Shown piece by piece: positions 33,930 through 44,043 of a stretch of 64,000 nucleotides of DNA. Source of the stretch: Odontesthes bonariensis (taxonomy: Eukaryota > Chordata > Actinopteri > Atheriniformes > Atherinopsidae). The position numbers and the translations under genes were made by a program. Position 1 is the first letter of the stretch. Every line of letters begins with the position of its first letter. The DNA lies in contig NC_134526.1 in the NCBI RefSeq assembly GCF_027942865.1, forward strand, positions 19,573,784 to 19,637,783, in the 5' to 3' direction. Below the pieces are notes generated by a model. The model did not search any database. It was not told where the DNA came from and worked only from the letters and a program-made list of their open reading frames with translations.

Positions 33930-34331
33930 TTAAAGCTATGGTAGGTAATCCTAGAGAGCTAGCAAGAGAGCTAGCAAGATTCGAAAGTGTCCACTCCTCT
34001 AAGCTCCACCCCCCCCTCCCCATTCCGTCAGTGCTTCATCCAAAGCCGGTGGAACCGCATGCGCACATGGAGCAGGGAGCCGGCAGAGGGGGGCGTAGGC
34101 AGAAAGCAGAGGCATCTGATTGGTTTTTTGTAGGCGACCAATCCGAGATCAGCGTCCCGCTGATCTCGGATTGGTCAGCTTTTTCTCAGTCCTGCAGCTG
34201 CCACAGAGGTCTGATTATTTTCGTCCCTTTTTCTAAATACATCTTGTGTAGATTTCTCTCAGGATAGACGGACCATTTCACCCAGTATTACAAAATGTGT
34301 TTCTGAACAGGATTACCTACCATGCCTTTAA
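33930..34331. mobile_element. TTAA-flanked MITE with internal perfect hairpin
   Basis: TTAA at both ends (33930-33933 and 34328-34331) with inverted termini AGCTATGGTAGGTAATC / GATTACCTACCATGCCT. TTAA target sites are typical of piggyBac and Kolobok elements. About 400 bp, no coding capacity. A 19-bp perfect inverted repeat with a 3-bp loop (GACCAATCCGAGATCAGCG and its complement, 34137-34177) lies inside. Confidence 0.85.
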
Positions 34332-34763
34332 GTGTGACTAAACCAAGTTATCTCGGTGTCTTAATCCGACCACGAGTAACAATATCCGCAATTTCTCTTC
34401 AGATTAAGGTGTATACATCCATTTAATAACTCATTCTTATTGTAATTCAGCCCTTAATCCGAATTTTACAGTGCCCTGTAACTCCACTGAGTATGCGCAA
34501 TTATCAAACGCCTAGGGGCGTCCAGAGTTTTGCCTTTGTCGATCCTGGCTTCTAGCTTCGCTGACCACACACGCCTCATTTCCTCTGATAAATGTATTTT
34601 TTGGCAGTCTATAAAACTCCAAAATGTTTTGAACGGTCTGACCGAGTACCCCCAAAATGGCGACTGCCGAATTGATGACAAAAACTCAGGTAGAAATTCA
34701 GTAAAAAACTCGGCACCCACATTTCTTAAGAAAGGAACATATCAAAGAAGATATTTTTCTTAC
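34332..34763. other. Intron-like region between first exon and MITE
   Basis: On the minus strand this follows the GTAAGA donor of the short exon at 34764. It has an unspliced read-through frame (to 34466) with no recognisable domain. No other feature seen. Confidence 0.45.
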
Positions 34764-34846
34764 CTCACACTCTCCCAAAAGCATGTCGGCAAGAAATAAC
34801 TCATCGTCGTCCTCTGGCCTACTCATTGTACCTAACACGGTGTTTA
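34764..34846 (-). CDS. Short first coding exon in the right arm
   Basis: The minus strand has an acceptor-like TTTTAAACAG, then an ATG at 34826 and 21 codons (MSRPEDDDELFLADMLLGEC + E) ending exactly at a GAG|GTAAGA donor (34764). The start of the same exon is present in the left arm (15053-15088) but breaks off there. Acidic, no known domain. It points towards the KDZ gene on the same strand, so it may be the element's first coding exon; the intron would then hold the L1 and MITE. Unproven. Confidence 0.45.
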
Positions 34847-35801
34847 CCTGTTTAAAATACAAGAGTGAGCCAGCCAGCTGCGGGGCCCTTTTAACCTTTT
34901 TTTTTTCTTTTTTTTTTTTCAACTTTATTGACAGCGACAAACTGATAGACTTGACCTGCTTGCGCATGCGTTATACAGATATGGTGTAGCTATCTCTTAA
35001 TGATCTTTTAAAATATTTCTCGTTTGTTATCCGGGATTAGATGTACGACCCCTCATTAAATGTTTACAGCAAATAATATCATTAACAAATACAAATAATC
35101 AGACAATATGCAACGAGGTGGCCTAGCAGCCATAGCAGCGTCCATAGCAACCACCATGAGCCCCAGCTAATATGTATTGTCCAAGTTGTGTTGCCGTACT
35201 GTACCTGATCCGCTCGCGCATGCGGCATACAGATTTGGCGTAGCTATATTTTAATATGCTTTTTAAATATTTTTCTCGTTTGTTATCCGGGACCCCTCAT
35301 TAAACGTTTACATCAAATAATATAATTAACAAATACAAATCATTAGATAACATGCAACTAGGTGGCCGAGCAGAGATAGCAGCGTCCATAGCAACCACCT
35401 TAACAACGGTGCAAATCGTTGCATTGCAACGATTTTCTAAAGAGATGCTAAAATCTTCGTAGAAACTAATAAAAGGAAGGTCGTCTACATTCTCTGATAG
35501 AAGATTATGAAAATACAATGCAAACTTCTCGTCAGAAATGTCATCTAAATGTATGTCAATGTGGATGGTAGCTCAAAATATTACATTTTCCACAGAAAAT
35601 GCAAGGAGTGTCCGCCATTCTTTTTGTTTTTACCGGGGGGAAACTTGACGGTCACGTGACCAGTGCCGAGGCCAATGTAAATGAATGGCCACATTAAACG
35701 TAAGTATGTCACAATTTTAGAGCCTTTATCGTGAATATACCACGTTTTCCCCCGTGGACCAACGTAGGTATTACACGCTTTGCTGTGAGACTGGGTTGGG
35801 T
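34792..35801 (-). repeat. Right arm of the ~1-kb inverted repeat
   Basis: Reverse complement of 14099-15088 with few differences; outer end GTGAGACTGGGTTG. Carries the same palindrome, internal duplication and 72-codon frame. No matching target duplication could be seen next to the two outer ends. Confidence 0.88.
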
Positions 35802-36060
35802 TTTTCTCACTGACTGTATTGTCACATAAATTCAAGTGATATATGTATTATTATCTCTTCAATCAAAAGTTCTGTTCACATGATCGAAGCCTGCTCAAAT
35901 AAAAAAAATGCTTCTGTTAACATCAGAATTAATAATGTTAGGTTAAATTTTAGGTACAGAAGATGAAAACACACTTTTCTCAGAGAGCTAGTCTGGAACT
36001 CCTTAGAAGTCTGAGGGCTCCTCCTCTGGTGGCTTCATGCAACAAATGTTCAGCCTGAGG
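35802..36060. other. Intergenic, no gene seen
   Basis: Short AT-rich join between the mobile block and the V9 RSS. It does not obviously continue the V8 upstream flank seen left of 14099. Confidence 0.6.
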
Positions 36061-36099
36061 GGTTTTTGTTCAGGTCTCCTGATGCTTTGTGTTACTGTG
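36061..36099 (-). other. V9 23-RSS
   Basis: Heptamer CACAGTA (36093-36099), 23-bp spacer (36070-36092), nonamer ACAAAAACC (36061-36069). Confidence 0.95.
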
Positions 36100-36541
36100 G
36101 GTCTCTGGCACAGTAATACACAGCAGTGTCTTCAGGCTGCACATTCTGTCCATTTAGAGTCACTGTGTTGCTGGAAGAATGCAAGTTCACACTGAACTTG
36201 TTCTTCAGGGAATCCTTGTAGTAGGTGGTTTGTCCAACACGTGCACTGATTATGAATTCCAGCCCTTTCCCTGCAGGCTGTCTGATCCAAGCTGTGTGGT
36301 AGCTGCCCACAGAATAAGAGACCTGACAGCTGATGGTCAGCTGTTGACCTGGCTGGACAGTCACAGAGGCTGGCTGTGTCAGCTGTTCACACTTTACACC
36401 TGTGGAGGAAAACATGTCGAATAGTAATTCAGTAACTGTGGTGAACAGCCAGTGTGATGTGATCATACTGTCAGTGTCTCTGCCTCAGTGAGACTCACAG
36501 CATCCAGCAGCCAGCAGCAGCAGCAGAGCTACAGAGAACAT
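36100..36541 (-). CDS. IGHV segment V9, family A, apparently functional
   Basis: Leader 36499-36541, V exon 36100-36399, acceptor CTCCACAG as in V3. First Cys in LTISC, CDR1 VGSYHTA, framework 2 WIRQPAGKGLEFIIS (lacks the usual Gly after the second aromatic), CDR2 ARVGQTTYY, framework 3 KFSVNLHSSSNTV, end EDTAVYYCARD. No stop. First VH to the right of the mobile block. Confidence 0.92.
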
Positions 36542-36636
36542 GTTGGTGTTGAAGGTGATCTGATGGGAGCTTCTCTTCTTCTGCTGTAACTGACAGCGTG
36601 ACATCGAGTGATTATATTAGACTTCTGGGAAGTTGA

Positions 36637-36644
36637 CTTTGCAT
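36637..36644 (-). promoter_or_regulatory. Octamer-like site of V9 (ATGCAAAG)
   Basis: One mismatch from the octamer, 96 bp upstream of the leader ATG. Confidence 0.75.
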
Positions 36645-37061
36645 CTGGAGAGCCACAAAAAAGATGGACATCCTGTCACAGACAATACAAATTTTGTTGT
36701 GAGCCTTTACTTTGGTACATATTAAAAGAACAATCATTTAAAACACCTTTTTGAGTTTGCATTTTCACTTATTTCTTATAATTTCAAACCAAACTTAATA
36801 TTTGACTAAATACATAAGTTGTTTGCCGTGTCATAATTAGCCATGTGTGCATTCTAAATTTAAGTTCTTTTGTGTAAGTTCGGCAGATCATTGCTGAACG
36901 TGATCTTGTCTCAATAACATTTTTTTGTTTTATGTGTTTATTCAGAATGTGGAATTATCATTTATTTTTGGTTCAGACACAGTCTGACCATGACCCACTA
37001 CTGTGACTTCATAATCTTTCTTTTTTCATCATTCTTTTGTGAAAAAAATCCATTGTTTTTA

Positions 37062-37117
37062 CCTCCTCACTTATTTGACAGGGCGATAAAAACAACCACA
37101 AATTCAAGTCCGATCAT
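37062..37117 (-). pseudogene. Orphan VH leader exon, family B type, with stop
   Basis: ATG at 37117 and MIGLEFVVVFIALSN, resembling the V2/V8 leader, but an in-frame TGA comes before the GGTAAA donor and no V exon follows. Probably the same kind of relic as 7221-7275. Confidence 0.6.
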
Positions 37118-37674
37118 CGTCAAAGCCATTTGTGTCTGTGTCCAGATACAGTGTGTATGTTAGTTATACGGTGTGTTTTAAACTCTCTCATACGTAAATG
37201 TAAACGTATGTAAAGATGGAAGCAATCAGCTCGTCAGGTTCCAAAGAGAAACATATCTCATCCAAATTCCTGCAATCTTTCATGGGTTCATTGTTTTATA
37301 TTATCATTACACAGTATACACAGTATTTTGTCTCAGTTTACAGAGACAAAGATAAACTATTTAAGTGTCTTTATTTCAGTCTCATGGATATTCACATTAT
37401 TCTGACAGGATGTTTTGTTTGTTTGCGGAATTTTATAAAACTATATCATACATAGATGAAGTTGTGAATTGTGGATTAATCAGCAATGACTGACTGAGTG
37501 TCTTTTATTACATTGAGAGAAAAAAAGGTGAATTTATTAATTGATTATTTATATAAGTTATTGTCACATGGTCAGTATGTATAATGCATGCTTGACTTGC
37601 ATTCAAAATAATTACTTGTCTAAGAGCTCCTCCTCTGGTGGAAAAGTAAAGATACAAGTGTTCAAGCTTTCAGG
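37118..37674. repeat. Intergenic, partly duplicated at 39110-39440
   Basis: No gene seen. The stretch around AGATAAACTATTTAAGTGTC through the GAGCTCCTCCTCTGGTGG region recurs before the next V segment. Confidence 0.65.
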
Positions 37675-37713
37675 GGTTTTTGTTCAGGTCTCCTGATGCT
37701 TTCTGTTACTGTG
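37675..37713 (-). other. V10 23-RSS
   Basis: Heptamer CACAGTA (37707-37713), 23-bp spacer (37684-37706), nonamer ACAAAAACC (37675-37683). Confidence 0.95.
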
Positions 37714-38155
37714 GGTCTCTGGCACAGTAATACACAGCAGTGTCTTCAGGCTGCATATTCTGTCCATTTAGAGTCACTGTGTTGCTGGAAGAGTCTAAGT
37801 CGATACTGAACTTGCTCTTTAGTGAATCTTTGTAGTATGTGCTATATCCGATGTGCGCGCTACCAATCCACTCCAGTCCTTTTCCTGCAGGCTGTCTGAT
37901 CCAAGCTGTCCTCCAGCTACTCACAGAATAAGAGACCTGACAGCTGATGGTCAGCTGCTGACCTGGCTGCACAGTCACAGAGGCTGGCTGTGTCAGCTGT
38001 TCACACTTTACACCTGTAGAAGAAAACATGTTGAATAGTAATTCAGTAACTGTGGTGAACAGTCAGTGTGGTGTGATCATACTGTCAGTGTTTCTGCCTC
38101 AGTGAGACTCACAGCATCCAGCAGCCAGCAGCAGCAGCAGAGCTACAGAGAACAT
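37714..38155 (-). CDS. IGHV segment V10, family A, apparently functional
   Basis: Leader 38113-38155, V exon 37714-38013. CDR1 VSSWRTA, framework 2 [17 protein letters not shown]2 SAHIGYSTYY, framework 3 KFSIDLDSSSNTV, end EDTAVYYCARD. No stop. Shares the TISC first-Cys context with V9. Confidence 0.93.
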
Positions 38156-38241
38156 GTTGGTGTTGAAGGTGATCTGATGGGAGCTTCTCTTCTTCTGCTG
38201 TAACTGAAAGCGTGACATCAAGTCTTTATATCACTATGTCA

Positions 38242-38249
38242 ATTTGCAT
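38242..38249 (-). promoter_or_regulatory. Ig octamer of V10 (ATGCAAAT)
   Basis: A perfect octamer 87 bp upstream of the leader ATG, with a TATAAAG box between (about 38225-38231). Confidence 0.87.
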
Positions 38250-38880
38250 AACATCAAACTTGTCTTTCAAACAGCATGCAGCAATTCTTTTCTGGGAGAA
38301 TTTATGATATTAATATGAAATTCATTCTGGGATTGTGTAAGGAAGAGACAATATCAGTTTGAATCAATATAATTCATAATTTATTAGAAGTAATTTGCTG
38401 AGGTTTTGTGCAGACTGGATCCCTCCTGTGTGACTGTGGATTGACATGCAAACAAACTTCCTCAGAAAAGTATATCCCACAGAATTAATTCCTTTTCTTC
38501 AATCTTATTTATATGTTTAGATAAATTAGGTTACATCTAAGTTTTACATCAATCTTCTTTCTTAAAGAAAAACAAACATAACAAATATGCATTGAGATCT
38601 TGATTATTGATATTTTTTAGTATAAATGACATATTCTTCTGACTAATTTATTACATTAGACATCGTCTTTCTTTGTATCCTTCATATTTTTAAGACATCA
38701 TTGTACACCTGCAGTTATAAACCATTTTCAGAAATATCTACAAGTATAGATAGAATCCACTTAGTTCTAATTTATTAAAACTCAGCGCTCAGTAACAAGT
38801 GTAGTTTTTGGGTCATTGTTCTGAGCATTAGAATATGGGTCTTTGCCCGCCTGTAAGTTATTCTGAGGTTAACTGTCAGA
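38250..38880. other. Intergenic, no gene seen
   Basis: AT-rich spacer between V10 and a family C VH fragment. Confidence 0.6.
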
Positions 38881-39110
38881 TATTTTTGTAAAGCCTTTCC
38901 AACTACCTTCTGTCCATGGCACAGTAATACACAGCAGAGTCCTCTGGTTGTAGCTTGGACAGTCTCAAATAAACACCGTGCTGTTGCTGTCATCTCTAGT
39001 TATTTCATTATGTCCTCTCACTCTGCTGGCATCAGGGTTACGACTCAAATCAGACCTACCTACTCCTATCCATCCCAGTGCTTTCCTGCAGACTGTGTTA
39101 GGCCTGCAAC
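38881..39110 (-). pseudogene. Family C VH fragment (3' half)
   Basis: Nonamer ACAAAAATA (38881-38889), 23-bp spacer, destroyed heptamer CCATGGA (38913-38919), then framework 3 (TATTACTGTGCCATGG, CAACCAGAGGACTCTGCTGT) and framework 2 remnants to about 39100. A small indel near 38975 breaks the frame. No framework 1 or leader. Confidence 0.78.
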
Positions 39111-39443
39111 TGAATAACTCAGCATCCAGAGACAAAAATAAACTATTTAAGTATCTTTATTTCAGTCTCAAATTCACTTTAATTAGTCTGACACAATGTT
39201 TTGTTTGTTTGCAGAATTTTATAAAACTATATCATTAATAGATCAAGTTCTAAATTAATCAGCAATCATGATTGACTGAAACTCTTTTATTACATTGAGA
39301 ACAAAAAAAGGGAATTTTAAAGTTATTGTCACATGTGTAGTATTATATGATGCATGCATGACTTTTAACATTCAAAATAATTACTTGTCTAAGAGCTCCT
39401 CCTCTGGTGGATAAGTAATGATACAAGTGTTCAAGCTTTTAGG

Positions 39444-39482
39444 GGTTTTTGTTCAGGTTTCCTGATGCTTTCTGTTACTGTG
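39444..39482 (-). other. V11 23-RSS
   Basis: Heptamer CACAGTA (39476-39482), 23-bp spacer (39453-39475), nonamer ACAAAAACC (39444-39452). Confidence 0.95.
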
Positions 39483-39920
39483 GGTCTCTGGCACAGTAAT
39501 ACACAGCAGTGTCTTCAGGCTGCACATTCTGTCCATTTAGAGTCACTGTGTTGCTGGAAGAGTCAGCGTTGATACTGAACTTATTCTTTAGAGAATCTTT
39601 GTAGGCTGAGGTACATCCACTACATGCTCTACCAATCCATTCCAGTCCTTTCCCGGCAGGCTGTCTGATCCAGTGTGTCCAGTAGCTGCTGAGAGAATAA
39701 GAGACCTGACAGGTGATGGTCAGACGTTGGCCTGGCTGTACAGTCACAGAGGCTGGTTGTGTCAGCTGTTCACACTTTACACCTGAAGAAGAAAACATGC
39801 TGGGTATCAGTTTAAGAACATTAACAGCCAGTGTGGTGTGATCATACTGTCAGTGTCTCTGCCTCAGTGAGACTCACAGCATCCAGCAGCCAGCAGCAGC
39901 AGCAGAGCTACAGAGAACAT
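39483..39920 (-). CDS. IGHV segment V11, family A, with two Cys in CDR2
   Basis: Leader 39878-39920, V exon 39483-39782. CDR1 LSSYWTH, framework 2 [17 protein letters not shown]2 RACSGCTSAY with a C-x2-C pair, framework 3 KFSINADSSSNTV, end EDTAVYYCARD. No stop. The conserved core Cys pair is also present, so the CDR2 pair could form an extra disulfide in the binding site. Its upstream flank is duplicated behind V12. Confidence 0.92.
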
Positions 39921-39994
39921 GATGGTGCTGAAGGTGATCTGATGTCATTGATTGGATCAGACTCAGCTCTTTATGGCATCATTGAGGAAGTTCA

Positions 39995-40002
39995 CTTTGC
40001 AT
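39995..40002 (-). promoter_or_regulatory. Octamer-like site of V11 (ATGCAAAG)
   Basis: One mismatch from the octamer, 75 bp upstream of the leader ATG; CATAAAGAG TATA-like stretch between. Confidence 0.72.
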
Positions 40003-40800
40003 AGAAAAGGACAGAGACAGGTTATAATGCAGCTATGTGCTGCTGGGGAGTCTGATTTGTAAGGTACCCTTTGTTAACACTTGGGACACGTATTAATGAC
40101 ACTATCATATTGTTCCTGTAGAATACAACAGATTTGGTTTTTGTCTTATTTCAGTTTTTACTTAATAGCACAAATAGATATTGAGCTTTCCAGTCTGAAA
40201 GAATATTTTTCTAAATGTCTTAAAACTCCCTTTAAAGGTGTTACAATGTTGCAGCAAACAAATCACTTACTTACATGTTACAATGCGTGTGAGAGAGATA
40301 TGTTAACAAATATAGTTTTTAAAAGTCTTGCGGCTGTTATTATGTGTAATCTTTGTCTGTATGATGTAGGCGAGGGATGTACTGTAGCATTGGCATCTCA
40401 TCATATTACACATTTGTTATATCCTGTGGATTTTGTAGAAATAAAAATCAAGATATTCGTAAAGCCTCTCTCATCACGAACGTTTCCTTTCATTGCTGAA
40501 TGACTGTTTGTCAGTAATGTCTGATGAAATTTAGAAAAGCAAGAAGCACAAAGCTTAATCCTTCAAAGCTGTGCAGATCAAAAGAGACAAGTCAGGAGGA
40601 CAGAAGTGCAGTACACTGTTCCCACTGTTTATGGAGCACATTTCTGATTCAATGAGGGTTTTTTCTTCAAATTTCTTCATATTCCTTATCTGTTTCAATG
40701 CTGCATGATCATCTTTTTAATGACTATCCTTTAAGCCAGCATTGCATATTATTAATTAAAATAAATTTTATGGTAACTTTTAATCATTCGTATGAAACAC
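40003..40800. repeat. Flank of V11, duplicated behind V12
   Basis: Nearly the same as 42497-43300. No gene; the open frame at 40081-40503 is broken in the other copy, so it is not under coding constraint. Confidence 0.82.
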
Positions 40801-41029
40801 TGATAACTCTACATTAGTATATTCAAAATCCCTCCTTCTAAATCCACAGAGGAAAATATCAATTTGAATAGAAGAAAAATTGATACTTTTTGGTAGCATT
40901 AACACAGCAATTAAAGCTGATTCTTCAAAACCGAAAAGTTGTCAGATAGCCCACTGACTTTTTTGGAATTCTAAAACTTTATGATATATTTTTCTAGCTA
41001 TGAAATAAACAAAGTAATAGCCAGCATGA

Positions 41030-41170
41030 CATTATCCATCCTTCCATCCATTTTCTATACCCGCTTAATCCAATTTAGGGTCACATGGGGCTGGAGCCTA
41101 TCCCAGCTGTCATTGGGTGAGGGGCAGGGTACACCCTGGACAGGTCGCCAGCCCATCACAGGGCCTAGCT
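41030..41170. repeat. Dispersed fish repeat fragment
   Basis: Contains CCATCCATTTTCTATACCCG, GGCTGGAGCCTATCCCAGCT and CAGGTCGCCAGCCCATCACA, a very common teleost interspersed sequence, probably a LINE 3' end. Related, inverted, to 19740-19950. Confidence 0.75.
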
Positions 41171-41937
41171 TGATATTATATCGTTTAGAAAAAAGACACA
41201 TACCTAATTATTTCATTGGGAAATAATGTTCTGAACAGAACATGGAGGGAGTTGTAAGAGCAAAATAAGTTTTCATGAGGTTTGTCATGTGTTCATATGC
41301 TATCTGCTTTTATAAAGTTTGTTTTTGTAGAAAAATTGTAAAAATAAGAATGAAAAATAAGCCTCAGTATTGTTGTATTCCACCATAATTGGTGTCTTAT
41401 AGTTTGATCACAAACATTGACTCCTGTTTCTGCCCTTTTGTTATCATTTGTTTTGTTGTTCATTTTCTTTTTTCAAGGTATATTAAAGTTTTCTGCCCAG
41501 AAACCTTCACCTCTTCTCAGATAAACTGTATGTTTCCCTTTTACAACCTTCCCAATTTGTTTGTACTTGCTCCAAAATTCAGACACACCTGCCTTTGAAC
41601 AACCAGCATTTTTTGCCCCTCTCCAAGTTGAAGTACTCTCTGGAAGAAGTTGTGTAATCCTTTCCATTGTTTGCACAGAAAGCTCTCTGGTTTGGGCATC
41701 TTTCTTTCAAATCAACCAGGTGCCACGACTTGTTAAACTTTGCAAGAAAGTGAGGCCCAAAGATTACTGAGAAATTTGGAATGGACGTTTTGTGTTATCT
41801 TTGATGTCATAATTTTGTCAAGTGTTCTCCCATGTTGTGCAAGTTGGAAGATGTTTCTCTTTGGTCTGAAATCATTGGTGGTCTAAGAGCTCCTCCTCTG
41901 GTAGAGAAGTAATAATACAAGTGTTCAGCATCTGAGA
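41171..41937. other. Intergenic, no gene seen
   Basis: AT-rich. The stretch 41470-41700 has open frames on both strands but no recognisable protein. Confidence 0.55.
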
Positions 41938-41976
41938 GGTTTTTGTTCAGGTCTGCTGATGCTTTGTGTTACTGTG
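41938..41976 (-). other. V12 23-RSS
   Basis: Heptamer CACAGTA (41970-41976), 23-bp spacer (41947-41969), nonamer ACAAAAACC (41938-41946). Confidence 0.95.
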
Positions 41977-42414
41977 GTTCTCTGGCACAGTAATAAACAG
42001 CAGTGTCTTCAGCCTGCATATTCTGTCCATTTAGAGTCACTGTTTTCCTAGAAGAGTCAAAGGTGATGCTGTACTTGTTCTTCAGTGAATCTTTGTAATA
42101 GGTGCTCCACCCTTCACCTGCTCTACCAATCCATTCCAGTCCTTTTCCTGCAGGCTGTCTGATCCAAGCTGTTGGGTAGGTGCTCACAGAATAAGAGACC
42201 TGACAGGTGATGGTCAGACGTTGGCCTGGCTGTAGAGTCAAGGCAGCTGGCTGTGTCAGCTGTTCGCACTTTACACCTGAAGAAAAAAACATGCTGGATA
42301 TCAGTTTAAGAACATTAACAGCCAGTGTGGTGTGATCATACTGTCAGTGTCTCTGCCTCAGTGAGACTCACAGCATCCAGCAGCCAGCAGCAGCAGCAGA
42401 GCTACAGAGAACAT
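41977..42414 (-). CDS. IGHV segment V12, family A, apparently functional, most distal intact V
   Basis: Leader 42372-42414, V exon 41977-42276. Framework 1 is LTQPAALTLQPGQ (family usually ASVTV). CDR1 VSTYPTA, framework 2 [17 protein letters not shown]2 RAGEGWSTYY, framework 3 KYSITFDSSRKTV with Tyr and Arg-Lys changes, end [11 protein letters not shown]. No stop. The last intact VH before the locus edge. Confidence 0.92.
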
Positions 42415-42488
42415 GATGGTGCTGAAGGTGATCTGATGTCATTGATTGGATCAGACTCAGCTCTTTATGGCATCATTGAGGAAGTTCA

Positions 42489-42496
42489 CTTTGCAT
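42489..42496 (-). promoter_or_regulatory. Octamer-like site of V12 (ATGCAAAG)
   Basis: Same variant and spacing as in V11. Confidence 0.72.
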
Positions 42497-43380
42497 AGAA
42501 AAGGACAGAGACAGGTTATAATGCAGCTATGTGCTGCTGAGGAGTCTGATTTGTAAGGTACCCTTTGTTAACACTTGGGGCACGTATTAAGGACACTATC
42601 ATATTGTTCCTGTGGAGTACAACAGATTTGGTTATTGTCTTATTTCAGTTTGTACTTAATAGCACAAATAGATATTGAGCTTTCCAGTCTGAAAGAATAT
42701 TTTTCTAAATGTCTTAAAACTCCCTTTAAAGGTGTTAGAATGTCGCAGCAAACAAATCAATTTTTTACATGTAACAATGCGTGTGAGAGAGATATGTTAA
42801 CAAATATAGTTTTAAAAAAGTGTTGCGGCTGTTATTATGTGTAATCTTTTTCTGTATGATGTAGGTGAGGGATGTACTGTAGCATTGGCATCTCATCATA
42901 TTACAGATTTGTTATATCCTGTGCATTTTGTATAAATAAAAATCAAGGTATTCATAAAGCCTCTCTCATCACGAACGTTTCCTTTCATTGCTGACTGACT
43001 GTTTGTCAGTAATGTCTGATGAAATTTAGAAAAGCTAGAAGCACAAAGCTTGATCCTTCAAAGCTGTGCAGATCAAAAGAGATAAGTCAGGAGGACAGAA
43101 GTGCAGTATACTGTTCCCACTGTTTATGGAGCACATTTCTGATTCAATGAGGTTTTCTTCTTCAAATTCCTTCATATTCCTTATCTGTTTCAATGCTGCA
43201 TGTTCAAAGTTTTATGACTATTCTCATTGCATATTATTAATTTACAATTTTTCCATGGTAACTTTTAATCATTTATATGAAACACTGATAACACTACATT
43301 AGTATATGCAAAATCCCTCCTTCTGAATCTTCCCGAGGAAAATGTCACTTTGAATAGAAGAAAAACTGATACTGAGTTTC
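42497..43380. repeat. Duplicate of the V11 flank
   Basis: Copy of about 40003-40880 with scattered substitutions; shows that V11 and V12 arose by duplication of a block including about 0.9 kb of upstream DNA. Confidence 0.82.
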
Positions 43381-43572
43381 ATTTTAGGAATCACATTTAA
43401 ATCACCAGCTGGATGTCCTTGGCCATGTCTGTTGCAAATTCAGTATCACAGTCTGTTTATGTTTAACTATCTCACGGTAAAATGTAAAACCATCTTGTCA
43501 AGCATCATCGGTGAAGCGAAAAGAATGACTCGGTCTGCCCCTGGAGAATAGTATGCAATAAGGCCTCCAAAC

Positions 43573-44043
43573 TGTCACGCCCATGGGACTCATGTTTTAA
43601 GTTTTATGTTTTTTGTGTTCAGTTCATGTCCAGGTTTTGAGTTTTAGGTTTTGCCATTGTTTTTCCCCTCACTTCCTTCACTCAGGTCATTAGTTCATTC
43701 CCCTCACCTGTTCATTCCCCACCAGCTGCACACACTCACTTAATCACTCAGTCCCTATTTAGTTTGCAGTTCCCCCCTGTCTTGTCGTCAGTTCTTTGTT
43801 CGTTTCTTGCCCCACATACCTGACCTGCCTTGTTACCCATCTGCCACGTGACCTACCAAGTTAAGTATGTATTTATCCATGCCATGTTAAGTTCTTTGTT
43901 TTGTTTCCCTAGTATTGATCCACAGTTAAGTTTTTGAAATCCGGCTCAGCCGTGCCTTTTGTTCTTTGTTTTTGCTTTAATGAACCAAGCTTTCTTTTTG
44001 AAGTCCGCATCCGTGTCCTACCTTCCCCACACCAAACCTGACA
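43573..44043 (+). mobile_element. Solo LTR of a retrotransposon
   Basis: 471 bp starting TGTCACGCCC and ending ACCTGACA (TG...CA), flanked by an exact 5-bp target duplication CAAAC (43568-43572 and 44044-44048). A TATTTAG box is at about 43757. No internal retroviral genes are next to it, so this is the scar left by LTR-LTR recombination. The class (Gypsy-type most likely from size and TSD) is not proven. Confidence 0.82.

Noticed and set aside
14099-35801. Polinton/Maverick or giant virus-like element
   Set aside because: Long inverted arms and size would fit, but no DNA polymerase B, integrase, ATPase or capsid frame was found between them.
14090-35810. Target-site duplication for the whole 21.7-kb block
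   Set aside because: The bases next to the two outer ends (ATAGAGAA / GGTTTTTC and shifted versions) do not match; no claim made.
40081-40503. 140-codon plus-strand frame
   Set aside because: Broken in the duplicated copy at 42.6 kb, so not conserved as coding.
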